Positions 44,861 to 54,237 of a stretch of DNA of 64,000 nucleotides are shown piece by piece. The position numbers and the translations under genes were made by a program. The notes beneath the pieces were generated by a model. It saw only the letters and a list, made by a program, of their open reading frames with translations. It made no database searches and was not told where the DNA came from. The stretch covers positions 1-64,000 of the forward strand of contig CASFBR010000085.1 of assembly GCA_949292795.1 (NCBI GenBank), given 5' to 3'. The DNA comes from an uncultured Eubacteriales bacterium (lineage in GTDB: Bacteria; Bacillota; Clostridia; Lachnospirales; Lachnospiraceae). Positions within the stretch are counted from its first letter, which is position 1, and every line of letters begins with the position of its first letter.

Positions 44861-45400
44861 TTACCGGCTTCCCCCGGTCATATAAATCAGCACGGCCAAA
44901 CCGATACCGAGAAGAAACATACCGATGCCGGTCCAGAAAAATACAAGCCCCATTGCCGAAAGCTTCTCCGGTATTTTTTCAGCATAAGCCTGGCGCGGCT
45001 TTTGCGGATTATACCATACATCCATGGATGCGCCCTTCGGATACTGTCTGCGGGCGGCCTGGCCGGCATAAAACACCTTCCCGCGGCGGATATGAACCAC
45101 ATCGTTGCTGCTTACATACATTTCATCATCACCGGGCCGGATGCCGGGCACAGAAACCGTAACAACGGCGCGGAAGCGGCGGACACAGCGATACACGCTT
45201 CCGTTGACAAAATATTCCACCACCGGACATAAAACGCCATTTCCGCCGCGGTAGCCCACAATCCTACCGATGGTATGGCATGTACAATTCCGTTTCTTTT
45301 TTCTCTCTAAAACAAAGATCAATATTCCCACGACTACAAAAAGGAGTCCGGCTCCACCTACTATTCCAAATGCAAGCAGTGCATCTTCCCAGGATTCCAT
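44861..45400 (-). CDS. DUF3592-like membrane protein
   Basis: This 179-residue protein has two membrane helices (about residues 10-32 and 152-174) around a soluble domain. The middle matches the DUF3592 pattern: a Gly-Tyr-Arg-Gly turn, CPVVEYFVNGSVYRC, and KGASMDVWYNPQKPRQAY near residue 130. No function is known for the family. It ends 27 bases from the convergent rpiR-like gene and lies downstream of the ech operon. Confidence 0.75.
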   Translation of the reverse strand: MESWEDALLAFGIVGGAGLLFVVVGILIFVLERKKKRNCTCHTIGRIVGYRGGNGVLCPVVEYFVNGSVYRCVRRFRAVVTVSVPGIRPGDDEMYVSSNDVVHIRRGKVFYAGQAARRQYPKGASMDVWYNPQKPRQAYAEKIPEKLSAMGLVFFWTGIGMFLLGIGLAVLIYMTGGSR

Positions 45401-45483
45401 TCACATCCCTCCTCTACAGCTGTTTATGTCAAACCGTCTGGCAGCCTGTCCTCTTTTTCGTCCGGCTGCAGTGCAGTCAAAAC

Positions 45484-45536
45484 GGCCGGCTTGACGGCTT
45501 CTTTACCGGCAGCCGGACGGGCCGCCACCGGCTTTA
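45484..45536. repeat. partial duplicate of the echF 3' end
   Basis: This segment, downstream of the echF stop, resembles the coding sequence at 45567-45615. Both encode a K-P-x-A-R-P-x-x-G-K-E-A-V-x-P-A pattern, but the outer copy is in a different frame and is separated from the gene by stop codons. It looks like a decayed tandem duplication or a tail lost by frameshift. Confidence 0.65.
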
Positions 45537-45542
45537 TTGTGC

Positions 45543-45971
45543 TTACTTTCCGCCTGCTACCTGAGCGGCCGGCCTGACGGCTTCTTTCCCATCATCCGGA
45601 CGGGCCGCCGGCTTTGACGGCAGCGGCGATGCTTTAAATGTTTCAGATGATTTTTTCACATCCGGCGCCGTGTAGCCCGGCGCCATTGTCAGACATTTCT
45701 TCGGACACACATGCACACAGTTGCCACACTGTACACAGTCAAAGCGCCGGATCGTCCATGTTCCTGCGGCACGGTCCACACTGATAGCTCCCGGCGGGCA
45801 GGAACGCATACACATACCGCAGCAAATACACTGATCGCCTGCAATTTCTACATGTCCGCGCATTCCTTCGGGAAATTTGGCAGGCTCATAGGGATAGCCC
45901 ACCGTTGCAGGCTTTTTAAACAGATTTTTAAATGCCGTGCGGGCAAAGGTCAAAAGCTTTGTGTTTTCCAT
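45543..45971 (-). CDS. echF: Ech hydrogenase ferredoxin-like subunit
   Basis: EchF carries electrons to the hydrogenase. The 142-residue protein has two 4Fe-4S motifs: CICCGMCMRSCP near residue 48 and CVQCGNCVHVCP near residue 78. It is homologous to NuoI. The last 35 residues are a Pro/Ala/Lys-rich tail unusual for the subunit, and a partial duplicate of its DNA lies just downstream. GAGGTGA precedes the chosen ATG. It is the last gene of the echABCDEF operon, separated from echE by only five bases. Confidence 0.88.
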   Translation of the reverse strand: MENTKLLTFARTAFKNLFKKPATVGYPYEPAKFPEGMRGHVEIAGDQCICCGMCMRSCPPGAISVDRAAGTWTIRRFDCVQCGNCVHVCPKKCLTMAPGYTAPDVKKSSETFKASPLPSKPAARPDDGKEAVRPAAQVAGGK

Positions 45972-45976
45972 CGTCG

Positions 45977-47056
45977 TCACCTCTCCGTACAGCTGATACA
46001 AGGGTCAATGGTCAGAATCAGCAAAGGAACATCCCCAAGCTGACAGCCCTTTAACAGCTCAACCATAGGCGGGATATTGCTTGTCGTCGGTGTTCTTAAC
46101 CGGAACCGTTCAAGATTTTTAGTCCCGTTCCCTTTTACATAGTAAATCGCTTCCCCACGGGGCTGCTCAATACGCATAAAAAATTCGCCTGAAGGATTTC
46201 CCTTAACAGGAACACTGATGGGGCCCTCCGGGATTTTGCTGATTGCTTCCCGGATCAGGCGAAACGACTGGCGTACCTCCCGCAGGCGCACCTCACAGCG
46301 GGCATATGCATCGCCATCAAAGGCGACAACCGGCTGAACATCCAGGTCATTGTAAGCCTCATAACCGAGCTTGCGCACATCATAGCCCTCGCCGCTGGCC
46401 CTAAGCATCGGTCCCACAGCGCCAAGCATCAGCGCCTGCTCTCTGGACAATACGCCCAGTCCTTTTAAGCGGCTCTGCACCGAATAATCCTTTAAGAAGG
46501 TTTCCATAATCGGCGTAAACTCTTTTTCCATCACATCGATCGTATCGGATATACCTTTAAGCAATGCATGATCCATATCCTTTAGCACCCCGCCGACACA
46601 GTTGACGGAAAAAATGATACGGCCCCCGGTGGTCGCGTCAAACATATCCAAAATACGCTCCCGCAGTCTCCAGGATTCCATAAACAGGCTTTCAAAACCC
46701 ATCGCATCTGCCAAAAGGCCAAGCCAGAGCAGATGACTGTGCACGCGGCTCATTTCCATCCAGATCGTCCGCAGATACTGCGCCCTTCTTGGAACCTCAA
46801 GCCCCATCACCTGTTCTACGGCTTCGCAATAGCCCATGCCGTGACCACAGCTACATATGCCACAGACGCGCTCTGCAATATAGACATATTGCTTAAAATC
46901 CTTTTTTTCCACAAGCTTTTCCAGCCCGCGGTGCACATAGCCGATACTTGGGATCGCACCGACAACCGTCTCGTCCTCAAGCACAAGGTCCAAATGCACC
47001 GGCTCCGGAAGCACCGGATGCTGCGGGCCAAACGGAACAATACTTCTTTTTGCCAT
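45977..47056 (-). CDS. echE: Ech hydrogenase large catalytic subunit
   Basis: This 359-residue NuoD-like subunit holds the [NiFe] centre. The nickel ligands are in ERVCGICSCGH (Cys65, Cys68) and DPCISC at the C-terminus (Cys353, Cys356). The protein ends three residues after the last Cys (TER). It therefore has no cleavable C-terminal peptide and no maturation protease should be needed, as reported for CooH- and Ech-type enzymes. AAGGGGTGAG precedes the ATG. It is adjacent to echD, whose stop lies four bases upstream. Confidence 0.93.
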   Translation of the reverse strand: MAKRSIVPFGPQHPVLPEPVHLDLVLEDETVVGAIPSIGYVHRGLEKLVEKKDFKQYVYIAERVCGICSCGHGMGYCEAVEQVMGLEVPRRAQYLRTIWMEMSRVHSHLLWLGLLADAMGFESLFMESWRLRERILDMFDATTGGRIIFSVNCVGGVLKDMDHALLKGISDTIDVMEKEFTPIMETFLKDYSVQSRLKGLGVLSREQALMLGAVGPMLRASGEGYDVRKLGYEAYNDLDVQPVVAFDGDAYARCEVRLREVRQSFRLIREAISKIPEGPISVPVKGNPSGEFFMRIEQPRGEAIYYVKGNGTKNLERFRLRTPTTSNIPPMVELLKGCQLGDVPLLILTIDPCISCTER

Positions 47057-47060
47057 ATTC

Positions 47061-47408
47061 TCACCCCTTTTCCTTAAACGGAGCTTCCGCATCAATACGG
47101 TACAATTTATGATGATAATCCTGATTCAGGCTTTCAATCTGCACGCCAAATAATTCCGCCGCTTCATTTTCCTGAAGATATGCGCAGGAATAAATCTGTG
47201 TAATACTTGGCACCTTTTCATCCGTGCCTACGATCAGACGCAGTGTCACCATCGTATAATTTCTGCAAAAGGAGTAGCTCATCTCATAGCCGTCTTTAAT
47301 GCGCACCGCACAAATCTGAACAAGGCGCCACTGCTCCATTTTCATAGCGATCACCTGTGAGAGGAACTGGTCCATCGTCACCGGCCGGATCTCACTTTTA
47401 TAGTCCAT
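47061..47408 (-). CDS. echD: Ech hydrogenase subunit D (NuoC-like)
   Basis: This 115-residue protein resembles the NuoC-type 30-kDa subunit of complex I in short form. It contains YEMSYSFCRNYTMVTLRLIV and SCAYLQENEAAELFGVQIESL, near the conserved EREAxDMFG-like motif of NuoC. The ATG at MDYKSE has AAGGAG nine bases upstream; the longer open frame overlaps echC and lacks a site. It has no metal-binding motif and is presumably structural, linking EchE and EchC. Confidence 0.85.
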   Translation of the reverse strand: MDYKSEIRPVTMDQFLSQVIAMKMEQWRLVQICAVRIKDGYEMSYSFCRNYTMVTLRLIVGTDEKVPSITQIYSCAYLQENEAAELFGVQIESLNQDYHHKLYRIDAEAPFKEKG

Positions 47409-47436
47409 CGTGTTCTCCTTTCCACCTGTCCGTACA

Positions 47437-47871
47437 TTACCGCGCTTTTTTGGATACCGCACGCTTTTCATCCAGAATTGCCAGCGCCCTGACAACGCCG
47501 TCAATGATCGATTCCGGGCGTGCCGCGCATCCCGGCACATATACATCCACCGGGATCACTGTGTCGATCCCGCCTTTAATATTATAACATTCTTTAAAGA
47601 TACCGCCGGTGCAGGCACATATGCCCACTGCCACAACAACCTTCGGGTCCGGCATCTGACTGTACAGCTGACGTACCACCGGCTCTGTCTGGCTGTTGAC
47701 CCCGCCGGTGATCAGCAAAATATCCGCCTGGAAGGGGTCTCCGGTATTAATGATCCCAAAACGCTCTATATCGTACTTTGGCGTCAGGCAGTCAAGCACT
47801 TCGATGTCGCAGCCATTGCAGCTGCTGGCATCATAATGGAGCAGCCACGGCGATTTTGACATTCTTCCCAT
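47437..47871 (-). CDS. echC: Ech hydrogenase small subunit (NuoB-like)
   Basis: EchC holds the proximal 4Fe-4S cluster next to the [NiFe] site. The 144-residue protein shows the NuoB-type cysteines: SSCNGCD (Cys18, Cys21), ICACTGG and PGCAARPE. AAAGGA lies nine bases before the ATG. It follows echB after 19 bases. The length is typical for the group 4 small subunit. Confidence 0.93.
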   Translation of the reverse strand: MGRMSKSPWLLHYDASSCNGCDIEVLDCLTPKYDIERFGIINTGDPFQADILLITGGVNSQTEPVVRQLYSQMPDPKVVVAVGICACTGGIFKECYNIKGGIDTVIPVDVYVPGCAARPESIIDGVVRALAILDEKRAVSKKAR

Positions 47872-47890
47872 GATAAACCATCCTTTCCTC

Positions 47891-48751
47891 TCACTTGATC
47901 AGCATCAGGATCAAAAGATTCAGCCCGCCGGCCAGAAGTGTGACAAGCCAGCAGCTATACAAAACCTTTTTCCAGTTCAGCCGGGCTGTGGCATTATCCC
48001 ATAAAATTTCCAGGAAATAAATAGCCAGACATACAACCACGGCAATCGGCCAGCTCCACCAGTGCTCATTGACGATAAACAGGCCGAAAATACCGAGAAT
48101 CAGGATCAGCTCATAGTACTCGGCAATATTCATGATTGCCAGCGTCGTGCCTGACATTTCGGTCGTAATCCCTTTGACCATCTCCTGATGCGCATGGTGG
48201 CTCGTAGAAAGATCAAATGGTGATTTTCTGAACTTAATCGCCGCTGTATACATGAATCCAAGGAGCATCCCCGGCATAAACACCACTGCGCTCACAGGCA
48301 TGGATACAATATCGCCCACATGAAAAGACCCGGTCGTCAGATAAAAGCCGACTGCAATCAGAAGCGTTAACGGCTCATAGGCCATCATCTGAATCATTTC
48401 ACGTCCGGCGCCCATATTGGCATAAGGCGATGAATCGCTGGAGGCCGCAATAACAAGGAACATATCGGCCAGTGACAGAATAAACAGGCACATTAAAATA
48501 TCCATGCCGCCAAACAGCATCGCTCCGGCAATCACAAGGAATACAAGATAGCTGAGATTCAAAAAAAGCTGAATATTGTTGACCGCGATCATTTCCTTTG
48601 AAAAGAGCTTTCGCAGATCGTAAAATACCTGGAAAATGGACGGCCCCCGGCGGCGCTGCATCCGCGCTGTGATCTTTCGGTCAATACCGGACAGCAGGCA
48701 GCCAAGCAGCGGCCCAAGTACGATATAGCCAATGACAGATATAACACTCAT
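47891..48751 (-). CDS. echB: Ech hydrogenase membrane subunit B (NuoH-like)
   Basis: This 286-residue membrane protein has about eight helices and anchors the soluble arm, as NuoH does in complex I. It contains RKITARMQRRRGPSIFQVFYDLRKLFSKE, the conserved cytoplasmic loop, and KFRKSPFDLSTSHHAHQEMVKG, which matches the acidic/His loop of this subunit family. GGAGG lies nine bases before the ATG, which overlaps the echA stop by ATGA. Confidence 0.92.
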   Translation of the reverse strand: MSVISVIGYIVLGPLLGCLLSGIDRKITARMQRRRGPSIFQVFYDLRKLFSKEMIAVNNIQLFLNLSYLVFLVIAGAMLFGGMDILMCLFILSLADMFLVIAASSDSSPYANMGAGREMIQMMAYEPLTLLIAVGFYLTTGSFHVGDIVSMPVSAVVFMPGMLLGFMYTAAIKFRKSPFDLSTSHHAHQEMVKGITTEMSGTTLAIMNIAEYYELILILGIFGLFIVNEHWWSWPIAVVVCLAIYFLEILWDNATARLNWKKVLYSCWLVTLLAGGLNLLILMLIK

Positions 48752-50643
48752 CCTACCGCACCTCCTATAAGCAGGCAAAATACAACAACAAGCAGACTGG
48801 CGGACGCATATACGCACGGACGCATAAGATGGCGCATACCAAACTCAAATCTCAGATACCAGTTGCTCAAATATAAATGGGTCGGTTCACCCATACTGTT
48901 GACAAAATGACGGTTATCGCCCTCATTTACACCATTCATATAAATCGGAACAAGCTGACGCTTCGCTGTTTTTGTGACAAACGCCATCATAAGCGGTACA
49001 ATCAGCACCGAAACAAGCATGATCGCCATGGTCGTCAGCACGCTCATGGACAGCACGGTTGCCGAATAACCAAACAGCTCCGCCAGAATGGGATTGACAA
49101 TATGCGATGCCAGCAGCGGGAACAGCAGACAAAGCAGCAGCATCAGGCCGGCATGGATAAACATCGACAGATATTCATCTTTGCAGGTTATATCTTTCAC
49201 GCCCTGGCGGGCCCGATGCTGGGAAATCAGCTTGGACAGCCACTTTGTCCAGTAAAACATCGTCGTGGCACTGCCAAAGGCAATGAAAATAACAAGAAGG
49301 ACATTTTCAGAATCTACAAATGCTTTTAGTGCGACCCATTTAGAGATCAACATTCCAAAAGGCGCCAGATACATGCCCGCAATGCCGATACCCATAATAT
49401 AAGTAAGCTTTGGCAGACGTAAAAGTAATCCGTGCATATCCTCAATATCTCTGGAGCCGAGACAGTTTTCCGTAGCGCCGACAGCCTGGAAAAGCATGGA
49501 TTTGCTCACAGCATGGAAGATCATCAAAAGCACCGCACCCCATACGGTTTCTTCCACACCGATACCGGCGCAGGCTACAATCAGTCCCAGATTGGAAATC
49601 GTAGAAAAGGCAAGCACCTTTTTGCCGTCATTTTGGGCAATCGCCATCATGCTGGCCGCAATAAATGTAAAGCCGCCGATTAACGATACCATCAGGCCGA
49701 CCATGTTTCCGTTTAATGCCGGAGCCAGACGAATCAGCAAATATACGCCGGCTTTCACCATCGTTGCACTGTGCAAAAGCGCACTGGAAGGCGTCGGTGC
49801 CACCATTGCGCCCAAAAGCCACGCAGAAAACGGAAGCTGGGCGGATTTGGTCAGTCCCGCCAGGGCAAGAAATGCCAGCGGCAGCGCCCCTCCGACAGCG
49901 ATGGCGTCTGAAAGCTGCACGCTTCCGCCGCCAAAGGCCAGCAATGCGATGGCAATGGCAAAGCCAAGTCCGCCGAGCAGATTCATCCACAGCGCCGTAA
50001 AGCTGTTATGCACAGCCTCCTCTGTGCGCGTGTAGCCAATCAGAAGGAATGAAATGACGCTTGTGATCTCCCAGAAAAAGTACATCCATATCAGGCTCTG
50101 GGATAAAACAAGTCCGAACATTGCCGCCAGGAACAAAAACAGCATCGAAAAGAAAAACGGCTGGCGGTCTTTAAATTCCTTATGATGGGAATGATACCCC
50201 TTCATATAGCCTACGGCATAAATGCAGATCAGACCGCCTACAAAAGCGATGATCACGCACATCAGCATAGCCAGGCCGTCGATCATCATATGGTGCCCGG
50301 ACTTAAGGGGCGCCGTAAATTCCACATACATCAGCAGACCGGTCTGTACGACAGTTAAAAAAATCACAAAATACCGGCGATATTTCACCCCCATATAGAT
50401 GATCAGGCCCATCAAAAAGACATCCCCCACCATCATCCCGTGATCCACCAGCTCTGTATCTGCAAACAGAAGCATCGATGGCGCTCCGTCTGTAAGCCAG
50501 GTAACAAGCAGTGCCAGCGTCAGCGCCATAATTGCCAGTGCCCCGGCATATACGGCCTTTCCCCGGACCTTTTCATTTTTCAGAAAAGGGAGAAGTACGG
50601 CCATCACCGCAGGAACTCCGATCAGAACAGGAATCAGATCCAT
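48748..50643 (-). CDS. echA: Ech hydrogenase membrane subunit A (NuoL-like)
   Basis: This 631-residue, roughly 15-helix protein is homologous to NuoL/MrpA and is expected to move protons or sodium. The conserved antiporter core includes FFWEITSVISFLLIG and the Lys-rich segment LAGLTKSAQLPFSAWLLGAM with an HSATMVKAGVYLL motif. It is the first gene of the six-gene operon in the canonical order echABCDEF. AAGGAGG precedes the ATG. A candidate promoter lies about 60 bases upstream. Confidence 0.92.
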   Translation of the reverse strand: MDLIPVLIGVPAVMAVLLPFLKNEKVRGKAVYAGALAIMALTLALLVTWLTDGAPSMLLFADTELVDHGMMVGDVFLMGLIIYMGVKYRRYFVIFLTVVQTGLLMYVEFTAPLKSGHHMMIDGLAMLMCVIIAFVGGLICIYAVGYMKGYHSHHKEFKDRQPFFFSMLFLFLAAMFGLVLSQSLIWMYFFWEITSVISFLLIGYTRTEEAVHNSFTALWMNLLGGLGFAIAIALLAFGGGSVQLSDAIAVGGALPLAFLALAGLTKSAQLPFSAWLLGAMVAPTPSSALLHSATMVKAGVYLLIRLAPALNGNMVGLMVSLIGGFTFIAASMMAIAQNDGKKVLAFSTISNLGLIVACAGIGVEETVWGAVLLMIFHAVSKSMLFQAVGATENCLGSRDIEDMHGLLLRLPKLTYIMGIGIAGMYLAPFGMLISKWVALKAFVDSENVLLVIFIAFGSATTMFYWTKWLSKLISQHRARQGVKDITCKDEYLSMFIHAGLMLLLCLLFPLLASHIVNPILAELFGYSATVLSMSVLTTMAIMLVSVLIVPLMMAFVTKTAKRQLVPIYMNGVNEGDNRHFVNSMGEPTHLYLSNWYLRFEFGMRHLMRPCVYASASLLVVVFCLLIGGAVG

Positions 50644-50705
50644 AAAAAATAACCTCCTTGTTGCTTTTGTATATTACGTTATAAATATAACAATCCACAT
50701 TAATA

Positions 50706-50734
50706 GTTATAGTACTATTCAACAAAAAATACAA
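50706..50734 (-). promoter_or_regulatory. candidate promoter of the ech operon
   Basis: TTGTAT and TATAAC are separated by 17 bases in an AT-rich stretch between the divergent ech and hyp operons. The boxes are imperfect, so other nearby choices are possible. No clear hyp promoter was identified. Confidence 0.4.
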
Positions 50735-50852
50735 GTACAAATTGTGAAAACTTTTATTCATTATAGATAACTATTTTTTTCAATCTGGAATTTTTTCCGG
50801 CAGCGTGGTACAATGAGCTTCGGATAATACGAATGAAAGAAGGCGCTTTTTG

Positions 50853-51236
50853 ATGCACGAAATGAGTATCACACAGCACATCCTTGACTGGGCGCTGGCA
50901 GAGGCCAGTCGGCAGCATGCCGTAAAAATCCATACGATCCATCTTGTTTTGGGCCCCTTTAGCGGGATCGTCCCCGAATGTATCCAGATGTATATGGACC
51001 TTATGGCCGAAGGAACGATCGCCGAAGGTGTCCAAATCCAGTCACGCACCCTTCCACTGAAGGTTTTGTGCCGGGACTGCGGCAAAAAAAGTCAGATCAC
51101 CCGCCGGCATATCGCCTGCCCTTACTGTCAGAGCCTGCGGCTGAAAATATTATCCGGTAACGAATGTTTAATCGACAGCTTGGAGGTGGATACCGATGAA
51201 GATCAAAGTCCTTCATCAGATCATGGAATGGAATGA
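50853..51236 (+). CDS. hypA: hydrogenase nickel-insertion protein HypA
   Basis: HypA delivers nickel to the hydrogenase large subunit with HypB. The 127-residue protein begins MHEMSITQ; His2 is the nickel ligand. The zinc site is CRDCG near residue 72 and CPYCQ near residue 90. The ATG at MHE is preferred over a TTG one codon earlier. It is the first gene of the hypABFCDE operon and overlaps hypB by 41 bases. Confidence 0.94.
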   Translation: MHEMSITQHILDWALAEASRQHAVKIHTIHLVLGPFSGIVPECIQMYMDLMAEGTIAEGVQIQSRTLPLKVLCRDCGKKSQITRRHIACPYCQSLRLKILSGNECLIDSLEVDTDEDQSPSSDHGME

Positions 51237-51852
51237 AGACGTCAGCGCCAGCGTACGCCAGACTTTAGATGCACACAATGTTTATATGATCAATATTATG
51301 GGAAGCCCGGGGGCCGGAAAAACAAGCCTGATCACCGGGTTGATTGGCCGTCTTGGCAGCCGTTTTAATATTGGCGTCATCGAGGGCGACATTGCCGGCC
51401 AGATTGACGCCCAGAAAATTGCGGCTTTGAATATTCCGGCTGTCCAGCTCAACACCGACGGCGCCTGCCATATTGAAGCGATGAGTATTGAAAAAATACT
51501 TCCGGAGTTTGATCTTGACCATCTGGACGTTATTTTTGTGGAAAATATCGGCAATCTCGTCTGCCCTGCGGAATTTGACATCGGAGAGCACCTGCGGATA
51601 ACGATCTTAAGTATTCCTGAAGGCGATGATAAGGTGGAAAAATATCCGCTGATGTTTACTGAAACCGGATGCCTTGTGCTCAATAAATATGACATGCTCC
51701 CCTATTTTGATTTTAACGAGACGCGCGTTGCCCAAAATTACGAAACCGTCAACCCGTCTGCGCCGCTGTTTAAGGTCAGCTGCCGCAGCGGCAGCGGCCT
51801 TGAGCAGCTGTGCGCCTTCCTGACCGGTAAAATCACAGGCCGCCGCCCATGA
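51196..51852 (+). CDS. hypB: hydrogenase nickel-incorporation GTPase HypB
   Basis: HypB is a GTPase that loads nickel. The 218-residue protein has a P-loop (INIMGSPGAGKTSLIT), the switch region VIEGDIAGQID and GDDKVEKYP. It lacks the His-rich N-terminal nickel-storage stretch found in some bacteria. Its overlap with hypA and the ATGA overlap with hypF indicate translational coupling. Confidence 0.94.
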   Translation: MKIKVLHQIMEWNEDVSASVRQTLDAHNVYMINIMGSPGAGKTSLITGLIGRLGSRFNIGVIEGDIAGQIDAQKIAALNIPAVQLNTDGACHIEAMSIEKILPEFDLDHLDVIFVENIGNLVCPAEFDIGEHLRITILSIPEGDDKVEKYPLMFTETGCLVLNKYDMLPYFDFNETRVAQNYETVNPSAPLFKVSCRSGSGLEQLCAFLTGKITGRRP

Positions 51853-54230
51853 GCGATCTGATCCGTGTGCATATCCATGTTGAGGGGATTGTCCAGGGCG
51901 TCGGTTTCCGCCCGTTTCTCCACCGTCATGCCAAAAGGCTTTGCATTTCCGGATGGGTGCGCAACACATCCGAAGGTGTGGAAGCCGAAGCCCAGGGCAG
52001 CTCTGAGCACATTGATAGTTTTCTTAAAATCATCAAAAATGAGCCGCCGCCCATGGCGCTTATTGAAAGCATCCGGGTCCGTCCGGTATCTGTGCTTTGT
52101 AAAGAAGCCGGCTTTGTCATCCTTGACAGCCGCAGCGACTCCGGAAATACGCTGATCTCACCGGATATTGGGCTGTGTGCGGACTGCCGGCGCGAGCTTC
52201 ACGACCCGTCCGACCGCAGATACCATTATCCGTTTATCAACTGCACCAACTGCGGCCCGAGGTTTACGATCATTTGCGGGCTGCCCTATGACCGGGACAA
52301 AACGACCATGGCCGCCTTTACGATGTGTCCGAAGTGCCGCAAAGAATACAGCGCGCTTAAAAACCGGCGCTACCATGCTCAGCCCGATGCCTGCCCGGTC
52401 TGCGGGCCCCATGTATTTTTTACCGATGGCTCCGGGAAAGAAATTGCCGGTGACCCTATGGAAAATGCCCGGAAATATCTGTCTGCCGGCAAAATCATTG
52501 CCGTTAAGGGGCTTGGCGGTATCCATCTGACCTGTGATGCTCAAAATGAGGCTGCCATACAGCGCCTGCGCCAGATCAAAAGGCGGCCTCAAAAGCCGCT
52601 GGCGCTAATGTGCGCCTCCCTTGACGACGCCCGCCGCCTCTGCCGGATGGATACGGATGAATGCCGCCTGCTAAGCAGCCCGGCACGGCCCATCGTCCTT
52701 TTAAACAAACGCTCCCCCCGGATGCTCTCCTGCTGTGCCAGCGGGCCGAAAATCGGCCTCATGCTGCCCTACACGCCGGTGCACGAGCTTTTATTTACCG
52801 GCAATACGCCGCGGCTTCTCGTAATGACAAGCGCCAATCGTCCCGGCTGCCCGGTCATCATCAAAAATGAGGATGTACTTGATGCCTTCTCGGGACGCAT
52901 TGACGGATTTTTACTCAATAACCGCGCGATCGCCAACCGGTGCGATGATTCCCTGCTGGATTTATGGCAGGGAAAGGCTTACTTTTTCCGGCGCAGCCGC
53001 GGCTACGCCCCGTCACCGGTATCATTTCCCGGAGATCACACCGGTATCTTTGCCTTTGGCGCAGAGCAAAAGGGCAGCTTTGCCCTGGGAGACGGCAGTC
53101 GTCTCTTTCTCCCGCCTCATATCGGTGATCTGAAAAATATGGAAACCTTTGAGCACTATGAAACGATGCTTAAAACATACGCGCGGCTTTTTAAAATCCG
53201 GCCAAAGGTACTTGTCTGCGACCGGCATCCGGACTACTGGTCCACTGCTCTGGCAAAAAGCATCCAGAAATCTCACGGGCTGCCGCTTATACAGATTCAG
53301 CACCACTGGGCTCATATGGCCTCCTGCATGGCCGATAACCGGTATATGTTTTCAAAAAATTCCGAAACGGCGCCAGCCATGGCCGCTTCGGTAAGCGCCG
53401 GCACTATTTTGGACACGTCCGTCTCTCCGGTCGAAGCGTTCGGTATCATCTGGGACGGCACCGGCCTTGGAAGCGATGGCACGATCTGGGGCGCAGAATT
53501 TTTAAAAGGAAATTATTCCTCATTTACCCGTGTCGGTTCAATCCGGCCAATCCTGCTTGCCGGCGGCGACCGGGCTGCAAAAGAAGTGGGACGCATTGCC
53601 CTGGCGCTCTTAAAGGACAGCGGCCTTCCGCCCGGCAAAGCCCCCCTTTCTGATGCAAAGGCATCGATGCTGTACACCCTGCTTGATCAGCCAGGCGTCT
53701 GTCCCAGGGCATCCAGTATGGGACGGCTGTTTGACGGTGTGGGAGCTTTGCTCAAGCATTGCCAGGAAATTTCCTATGACGGCGAAGCCGCGGAGGCAGT
53801 GGAACATCTGGCTGCCTCAGCGCTTACCGATGAACAGTCACTGATGGCCGGCGCCGCGCCCTATCCGCTGGAATTTTATGAAGAAAACGGTATCCGGTAT
53901 TTTGATACGCGTCCGATGCTGCGCGCGCTTGTTTCAGACATGGAAAGCATAAGTACCTGCCAGATTGCCCGGCGTTTTACGGCAACCTTATGCCATATGG
54001 CCCTTAATCAGACAAAGGCTTTAAATCCCGGCCATCTTCCGGTCTTTTTGTCCGGCGGCGTCTTTTTAAATCATTTATTGCGTTTTGGCATCACACGCCT
54101 GCTTGAAGCTAACGGATATACGGTCTTTACCCATCACCGGGTATCTCCCGGCGATGAAGGTCTGGCACTTGGTCAGGCCGTTATTGCATCCGCGCTTTAC
54201 GCCCAAAACGAACATCCGCAAAAGAGGTGA
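51849..54230 (+). CDS. hypF: carbamoyltransferase HypF
   Basis: HypF turns carbamoyl phosphate into the cyanide precursor carried by HypE. The 793-residue protein has an N-terminal acylphosphatase domain (GIVQGVGFRPFLHRHAKRL), two zinc-finger pairs (CADC...CTNCG and CPKC...CPVCG), a YrdC-like domain (near residues 200-390; LMTSANRPG as LVMTSANRPG) and a C-terminal Kae1-like domain with HHWAHMASC and FLSGGVFLNHLL. All expected parts are present, and the length is normal. Confidence 0.95.
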   Translation: MSDLIRVHIHVEGIVQGVGFRPFLHRHAKRLCISGWVRNTSEGVEAEAQGSSEHIDSFLKIIKNEPPPMALIESIRVRPVSVLCKEAGFVILDSRSDSGNTLISPDIGLCADCRRELHDPSDRRYHYPFINCTNCGPRFTIICGLPYDRDKTTMAAFTMCPKCRKEYSALKNRRYHAQPDACPVCGPHVFFTDGSGKEIAGDPMENARKYLSAGKIIAVKGLGGIHLTCDAQNEAAIQRLRQIKRRPQKPLALMCASLDDARRLCRMDTDECRLLSSPARPIVLLNKRSPRMLSCCASGPKIGLMLPYTPVHELLFTGNTPRLLVMTSANRPGCPVIIKNEDVLDAFSGRIDGFLLNNRAIANRCDDSLLDLWQGKAYFFRRSRGYAPSPVSFPGDHTGIFAFGAEQKGSFALGDGSRLFLPPHIGDLKNMETFEHYETMLKTYARLFKIRPKVLVCDRHPDYWSTALAKSIQKSHGLPLIQIQHHWAHMASCMADNRYMFSKNSETAPAMAASVSAGTILDTSVSPVEAFGIIWDGTGLGSDGTIWGAEFLKGNYSSFTRVGSIRPILLAGGDRAAKEVGRIALALLKDSGLPPGKAPLSDAKASMLYTLLDQPGVCPRASSMGRLFDGVGALLKHCQEISYDGEAAEAVEHLAASALTDEQSLMAGAAPYPLEFYEENGIRYFDTRPMLRALVSDMESISTCQIARRFTATLCHMALNQTKALNPGHLPVFLSGGVFLNHLLRFGITRLLEANGYTVFTHHRVSPGDEGLALGQAVIASALYAQNEHPQKR

Positions 54231-54237
54231 TCATTCT

